Shown: positions 47,801 to 50,417 of the stretch, in pieces
Position numbering within the stretch: position 1 is the first letter of the stretch
How the letters are laid out: each line of letters starts with the position of its first letter
Assembly: GCA_016935665.1 (NCBI GenBank)
Contig: JAFGQN010000247.1
Span: forward strand, 1-50,417
Source of the DNA: Deltaproteobacteria bacterium
Lineage (GTDB): Bacteria > Myxococcota_A > Polyangia > JAAYKL01
Direction of reading: 5' to 3'
DNA length: 50,417 nt
Program-made: the position numbers and the translations under genes
The notes under the pieces: model-generated
Database searches by the model: none
What the model was told of the DNA's origin: nothing
What the model saw: only the letters and a program-made list of their open reading frames with translations

Positions 47801-47913
47801 TGGGAGAAAGTGAAATATGCCAGGAAACTGCCCTTAAAAAGTTGAATTCCGTAATTGACAATATTTTTAATGATATAGCCAATAGCACGTTGAAGCTCTA
47901 TGATGATGATTAA
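41824..47913 (+). CDS. SpvB/TcdB-middle/RHS protein with C-terminal AHH-type nuclease
   Basis: A 2029-residue exported TcB-TcC-like fusion. Sec signal at residues 1-25. The SpvB domain (about 35-280) has the hallmark LPKGPGSLEGIGENVEAN and SLAYSSGAG..VVGIGWSL. FG-GAP/VCBS repeats (NGDGLPDVVD, DGNGHSDMVD, MNGDGLQDAV) cover about 345-640, the TcdB middle-N domain (NLLSKVENGIGKVVKVYYE, YYDGEERQFKGF) starts at about 646, then RHS/YD repeats (YDNADRLIS, YDELGRLQ) run to the core end DPRLGRWISADP (about 1790). The C-terminal 200 residues are a toxin: HH at 1928-1929 and HRGRH (His1966, His1970) fit an AHH/HNH nuclease. In Tc toxins the RHS shell cages such a toxin. No immunity gene follows. Confidence 0.92.
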   Translation: MKRKAISTLWILVCLLLMSQWVKSEGLSPSRIRLPKGPGSLEGIGENVEANLNMGLAGYEVPISLPGGYNEFAPELSLAYSSGAGASVVGIGWSLGMPTIERMTVKGLPVYDATDRFASDGVKELVHIPDTRYWRERFEGSFIRYTWSDILNEGKEGYWIAEYPDGSVGYFGADGDGQIDEQTRIDGYGGVFRYHLKEMRDTLGHRIVFTYRRTQGTAYITDIEWAFVNDAPHYAVRFSYEPREDVISDGKPGVETLLTQRLVDIKVTVDGAQLRRYELSYEPYDNSGGFTRLQKVETFGTDNLEPYPVHFSFSYTGTFDPMCEISDDCRLPSLHDMGIAAAGFGTGNAELMDINGDGLPDVVDTVDGRHRLYMNQLPVQESERHTFSNTQSSTVATGGSLLLSSSHVELLDLDGNGHSDMVDGKNGRVLWNFGKGDWTREQTVNTRLPDFTTDENLRFFDYDGDKRPDVIHSDGNNTWFYRNMSGGSFSKEGVIGETLGWGFIENPLKIADMNGDGLQDAVLVLEGSLVYRLYLGYGRWSAPVEMFGLPEPLDAEHMQLVDLNGDSLADAVAVLGNEVLISFNKSGVGFSSLWRVQDVEGIPIPQKDADMSIRYADMNGSGSTDIVWIDRSGNVKYLELLPQRANLLSKVENGIGKVVKVYYETTVARMARDGGSNAWTHRLPHPMLTVKRIENRDTLSGVRQIQTFHYSNGYYDGEERQFKGFENVVVETAGDDSVEQGRVEYQFDVGTADRYRSGLLLNEALFSDNRAIYQTRYSYSDCDVDEVPDTMTTPVRYLCQTGKEQVVKEGRSDSEWVTVTDQYYYDGYGNRIETANHGITRIGNAGCPSCSQSLYQTPCGEQCTGDEMFTETDFVTPDHTGEHWLINLPAEERVFSDPASGVFSRTLTFYDGDDFVGLPLGEATQGLRTRVVARVNESSSRTIDVERSAFDSHGNVTVSKDANGHDVRFVYDELGLKPIAEERTFQSPLGAPYSLRMEVSCHPVLETPVTVTGWMRIDDSNTIPEMTSVKYAYDSFGRLSALARPGDTLDAPTTTYQYELADPVSRIVTRQSSVAGAQPDLEKVVCFDGMGRNIQERIKTAEGLYQVSGFAFHNSLGIMSRSYQPWVAASGNCDIQPPDDVLFSTANFDSTGRVLSSTFPDTAIFGTPSTTRTEYGPLWTGSFDGEDNDATSVHFDTPTIKNVDGLGRLISIKQKVRDGAPIVTTFGYDELGRLQRHVDSLGNEKFQMYDLAGRVTSVQDPDTGVTSFEYDDVGNRIARTDSRGTTVKYAFDEAGRVISQWDEAAAEQTRIDYYYDGNGNCATDKCTRSVGLLTATVYPLGDGTFATDLLGYDARQRVTYRARRLAGLTLETRYAYDNADRLISTHHPDGTEVRRDLDSSGRETAVPDIVSSVSYNQAGLPDKMVLANGVGTMLKYDSLQRPDTITAANSNGEMVLGYSYVYDRVGNILAVDDHRLGKTQAPTAQAEYGYDNLYRLKTARLDTGNVQPEVLTYAFDAIGNIVDKSSSLGKASLAHVGAYSYGSGAGPHAVTRAGDMSFHYDAAGNMVQHGKELYNWNHLGQLASVQTPQGPPTEFGYDAGGQRVYKRNGTHEMLYITPDFEIRDGIATTYVQLHGNRVAKKESTAFAAKFLADLAPITGNDSSASSHGDGRITAADAWVAHARKKGYLAAPPGNVESVSEQKSDLGILLSAAAMGIMLAYGEQTTWLHHNHLGSTAATTDKNGNILQRTEHYPFGEIRYQSHYLEDYTFTGQERDLSTGLSYHAARYLDPRLGRWISADPMFEVLGEETLKYPFEALNLYTYSSNSPVVYIDRTGTNPLLQALRVVLKRGLRKKIKSGKTLSPGSRLKAYKKFKRKHLYTTGETLPRHLQKDFMHGNRGNKGKRIYQKRSPFRVAEKQIRRKFSIEEHHGIPYKNEGFPHYNHQLVRKAGTDIEKYERNKRLLEGHRGRHGDNYNIEIKTRLDTAWEELKNEMGESEICQETALKKLNSVIDNIFNDIANSTLKLYDDD

Positions 47914-48089
47914 TTTCACGTTGAGCCTGTCGGGAGGCGTACACTGATTTTTCTGTAGTGGTTAATGGAAAATGAGTTCTATTCGCCAACTTTTTTTAAC
48001 CCGAAAAACAATGCAGCTTCAGTTCCACCTGTGATTTCGCAGTTGCGGCCTTCGAGGTGTCTGGAAAGTTCGCTTGACTCTCAAAGCGT

Positions 48090-49859
48090 CTACTGTGCAG
48101 AGCTGGGCTGTCCCATTCGAAGGGGGCCGCCGCGGGCGGTGGGCCAGAGCAGACAGTTGGTTCCCGAACCGGGCACTTTAAAAATGTCCATGCCGTGCTC
48201 AAAGGTCTGTACAAAAATTTCAAGGGCTCCATCGCCATCCAGGTCCCCCACCGCGGGCGCTGCAGGAGCGCCGTTTCCATTGCCGTTTTCGCCAGGATTG
48301 GGCAGGGGAATGTCGTGCAGCAAAGCGCCATCCGCAGCGAGAATCACCAGGTTGCCGGAATCCAGCTCCAGCGGATCGCCAAACGTCGTAAAAAGAATTT
48401 CCGGAGATCCATCCTGATTCAAATCGGCCACAATGGGTTCCGAGGCAAACATAATGCTTTTTCCATGACTGAAATTGTACCGCCACAATCGCTGTCCATC
48501 CGCATCAAACGCATACATAAACCAGTCGTTCAACGACACTATGATTTCAGGACGCGCATCTCCGAGAATATTCACTGTCGCAGGTGCTGGTGGCGCCGAA
48601 GGTGGATACCAGCCGTCCACCTTTACCGGTAAATCACCCCGCTTCAACTCTTCAAATCCGGCTTTTCGCATGGCGGACCGACTGCCATCCCCATACGCCC
48701 CTTCCAGCACCATCACACCGTACGCCTGTGTTTCATATGGTTCGTTCATCTCAATATTGGGAACACCGATCACTTCATTTTTGCCATCCAAATCAAGGTC
48801 CGCAATGTTGGGGGGAGAATGGGTCCACTGGGCCCATTCAGTCCAGCTGGGATGCGGCCACTCTCCTATATGATTGTGGTAATGATCTGCCTCCACGTCA
48901 GGATCCACCCAGCGAATGAACTGCCCCCATGTAAATCGCTCCCCCTCAAACTCATTGGCCCGGTTGGTAAACCAGCTGGACGCGTTGATGGCCACTCCGT
49001 CATGATTAAATGCCTGAATGTGATGATTGTCGTAGGTGGCCAGGATTTCAAGTTCGCCGTCGTCATCAATATTGCCCACCGCCACATTAAGACCGTAACA
49101 ACCATAGCCATGATGCCCATAACCGTTTCTATCCGCATCGTTGCCAACGCCGGTTGCCGCGTTGTAACGGGGCCAGGCGTTCCAGCCAATTCCCGGTGGC
49201 TGAAAAAGAGTGCCGTTGGCATTGAACACCCACACCTGTGACCCGCCATTCGATTCCTCGGCCGTTTCAGTGGTGGTTACCACAATTTCAATACTGCCGT
49301 CCCCATTCAAATCTCCGGCGGACATGCCCCTAACCTCTGGTCCACTCCCCGCACCGTCCACGCTCGCGGGCCAGCCGTCCTTGATTGCCGGCGCACCAAA
49401 ATTCCATTCGTACGCGTAAACTTTACTGCCATTTCCAGCTACAATCTCCGTATTGCCGTCACCTTCCAAATCCACCACCACATGAGGGGCGTAGACGCGA
49501 CCGTCACCGTCGGACAGTTCCGCCAGCAGATCCCCGTTGGAATCCAGAACATAAATGGCATAATATGCTGTAATCAGTTCGTTACTGCCATCGCCATCCA
49601 AATCAAACACCACTGGCGATGCAAACCAACTCGTCTGTCCACGCACATTTTTCCAGAACAAAGGTTCTGACACCGGACCGGCACTTACTCCCGCCTCACA
49701 GGCGACTGTGATTTCCCCGCCGGTACTGCTTCCGCCTTCCGGAGGCGAACGTTTTGTCGCAGACTCTTTGTCTCTGCATCCGAAGAGGCAAATAGAAATT
49801 GATATCATTAATGGCATTATCGCCAAAAAAAATGTGACTGAACGAAAAGCGGGTTTCAC
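48090..49859 (-). CDS. FG-GAP/VCBS-repeat lipoprotein
   Basis: A 589-residue lipoprotein. The start is GTG at 49859, chosen because GGAGG lies 5 nt upstream, and the signal ends SICLFGC. The mature chain is built from at least seven FG-GAP/VCBS (integrin-alpha N-terminal-like) repeats with the calcium-binding DxDGDG pattern: VFDLDGDGSNELI, VDLEGDGNTEIV, GDLNGDGSIEIV, GNIDDDGELEIL, ADLDLDGKNEVI, ADLNQDGSPEIL and GDLDGDGALEIF. These fold as a beta-propeller and commonly act as extracellular adhesins or scaffolds. An N-terminal Ser/Gly/Pro-rich linker precedes the repeats. It is convergent with the RHS toxin gene, 176 nt away, and divergent from the sigma-54-driven gene to its right. Confidence 0.9.
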   Translation of the reverse strand: MKPAFRSVTFFLAIMPLMISISICLFGCRDKESATKRSPPEGGSSTGGEITVACEAGVSAGPVSEPLFWKNVRGQTSWFASPVVFDLDGDGSNELITAYYAIYVLDSNGDLLAELSDGDGRVYAPHVVVDLEGDGNTEIVAGNGSKVYAYEWNFGAPAIKDGWPASVDGAGSGPEVRGMSAGDLNGDGSIEIVVTTTETAEESNGGSQVWVFNANGTLFQPPGIGWNAWPRYNAATGVGNDADRNGYGHHGYGCYGLNVAVGNIDDDGELEILATYDNHHIQAFNHDGVAINASSWFTNRANEFEGERFTWGQFIRWVDPDVEADHYHNHIGEWPHPSWTEWAQWTHSPPNIADLDLDGKNEVIGVPNIEMNEPYETQAYGVMVLEGAYGDGSRSAMRKAGFEELKRGDLPVKVDGWYPPSAPPAPATVNILGDARPEIIVSLNDWFMYAFDADGQRLWRYNFSHGKSIMFASEPIVADLNQDGSPEILFTTFGDPLELDSGNLVILAADGALLHDIPLPNPGENGNGNGAPAAPAVGDLDGDGALEIFVQTFEHGMDIFKVPGSGTNCLLWPTARGGPLRMGQPSSAQ

Positions 49860-50215
49860 GCATACCTCCAATGAGCACGGTACAAAATACCGGTCGACTA
49901 TTTGTACAACGACAGATTTATAGCGTAGCACAACGCTATGGTGTGACACCTTCTGCAGACAGCGTGCATCTCATTTTTCCACACCGCACCTTTCATATCA
50001 TTTGGCTATTTGTGAAGGGAGGCATCTTATCGACCGGTGCGTCAAAACGGTCGGTTTTACTCGACCCTTTTGTCGACACCAACACGGCGGCCTATGCGCC
50101 AAACGTGTAACCTACGGAATTTTAACGAAAATGATTCCCAGGTCAAAACTGGCACACCCCGTGCTGTAGCCTTCTGCCATACTACAATTTGCAAAACAGC
50201 AAAGGAGAAATGCAA
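49860..50215. other. Divergent regulatory region
   Basis: 356 nt between the FG-GAP lipoprotein (leftward) and the repeat protein (rightward). It contains a sigma-54 promoter (50150-50165). A GACCG...CGGTC inverted repeat with an 11-nt gap is seen at about 50030-50050, a possible activator or repressor site. No gene is credible here: the frames on both strands lack ribosome sites. Confidence 0.45.
50150..50165 (+). promoter_or_regulatory. Sigma-54 (RpoN) promoter
   Basis: TGGCAC then ACCCC then GTGCT: the GG and GC dinucleotides are exactly 10 nt apart, as the -24/-12 RpoN promoter requires. Transcription would start near 50177, 39 nt before the ATG at 50216. Expression would need an enhancer-binding activator such as the one encoded at 14767-16182. 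Confidence 0.7.
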
Positions 50216-50417
50216 ATGAAAAGAAACACATTTACCCAAATTATTATCATCGCCATCGCAATCCTGCTGCCCGTAGCCGTTTTCGCGGGAAACAAATCTG
50301 AGGACGCTGTCCAGGACAAAACGCAGCTGAAGACTCAGGACAAAATCAAAGACGCTACTGCCACAAAAACGCAGGATAAAACGCAGGACAAGACACAGCT
50401 GAAGACCCAGGACAAAA
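50216..50417 (+). CDS. Exported Lys/Gln/Asp-repeat protein (cut by window end)
   Basis: Only the first 67 residues are visible. A Sec signal peptide (MKRNTFTQIIIIAIAILLP, cleaved after AVFA) is followed by a low-complexity chain of short repeats such as KTQDKTQ and TQLKTQDK. The ribosome site AAAGGAG is 8 nt before the ATG, and a sigma-54 promoter lies upstream. The gene continues beyond position 50417, so its length and C-terminus are unknown. The repeats are highly hydrophilic and likely unstructured; a surface stalk or a cation/anion-interacting matrix protein is possible. Confidence 0.75.
   Translation, partial: MKRNTFTQIIIIAIAILLPVAVFAGNKSEDAVQDKTQLKTQDKIKDATATKTQDKTQDKTQLKTQDK

Overview
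The window (about 50 kb, moderate GC, dense coding on both strands) looks like chromosome from a delta-proteobacterial-type Gram-negative bacterium of the Myxococcota/Bradymonadota kind. The reasons are the many secreted lipoproteins (lipobox often A-S-G-C), Asp/Ser/Thr-rich linkers next to Cys-rich modules, an alpha-2-macroglobulin/PBP1C pair, caspase-like proteases, a sigma-54 activator and frequent TTG/GTG starts. The exact phylum is an inference. I saw no rRNA, tRNA or CRISPR.

Region 1 (1-10.1 kb): an unknown protein, a SpoIIAA/STAS-like small protein, a clear relic of transaldolase, then the envelope-defence pair pbpC and alpha-2-macroglobulin (minus strand), and rpmB. Region 2 (10.1-19.7 kb): Nudix hydrolase, several lipoproteins, a strictosidine-synthase-like beta-propeller, a PAS/sigma-54 activator, an outer-membrane-barrel-like protein, a methyltransferase and a CBM9-like lipoprotein. 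Region 3 (19.8-24.1 kb): a tight housekeeping operon cinA-thpR-recA-TPR-LOG, with most junctions overlapping by 4 nt. Region 4 (24.3-28.8 kb): two exported proteins, an Rpn/PD-(D/E)XK nuclease with a 12-bp tandem repeat, and a decayed Cys-rich lipoprotein gene.

Region 5 (29.0-33.1 kb) is a compact four-gene operon: ECF sigma factor, zinc-binding anti-sigma factor with a DUF4384-like periplasmic part, an exported caspase-fold protease with a barrel-like C-terminus, and an amidase_3-like lipoprotein that has lost a zinc-ligand His and the catalytic Glu. This looks like a self-regulated envelope-response cassette.

Region 6 (33.3-47.9 kb) is the most striking part. It holds a small lipoprotein, a 1934-residue lipoprotein with long helical/coiled-coil sections and a C-terminus reminiscent of the TcB-binding end of Tc-toxin A subunits, a Cys-rich EGF-like lipoprotein, and a 2029-residue SpvB/TcdB-middle/RHS protein with a Sec signal and a C-terminal AHH/HNH-type nuclease domain. 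The interpretation is a Sec-exported, lipoprotein-anchored Tc-toxin-like delivery assembly. The TcB/RHS identification is strong and the TcA assignment is tentative. No immunity gene follows the nuclease. Region 7 (47.9 kb-end): an FG-GAP lipoprotein (minus strand) and, behind a good sigma-54 promoter, the start of a Lys/Gln/Asp-repeat exported protein cut by the window edge.
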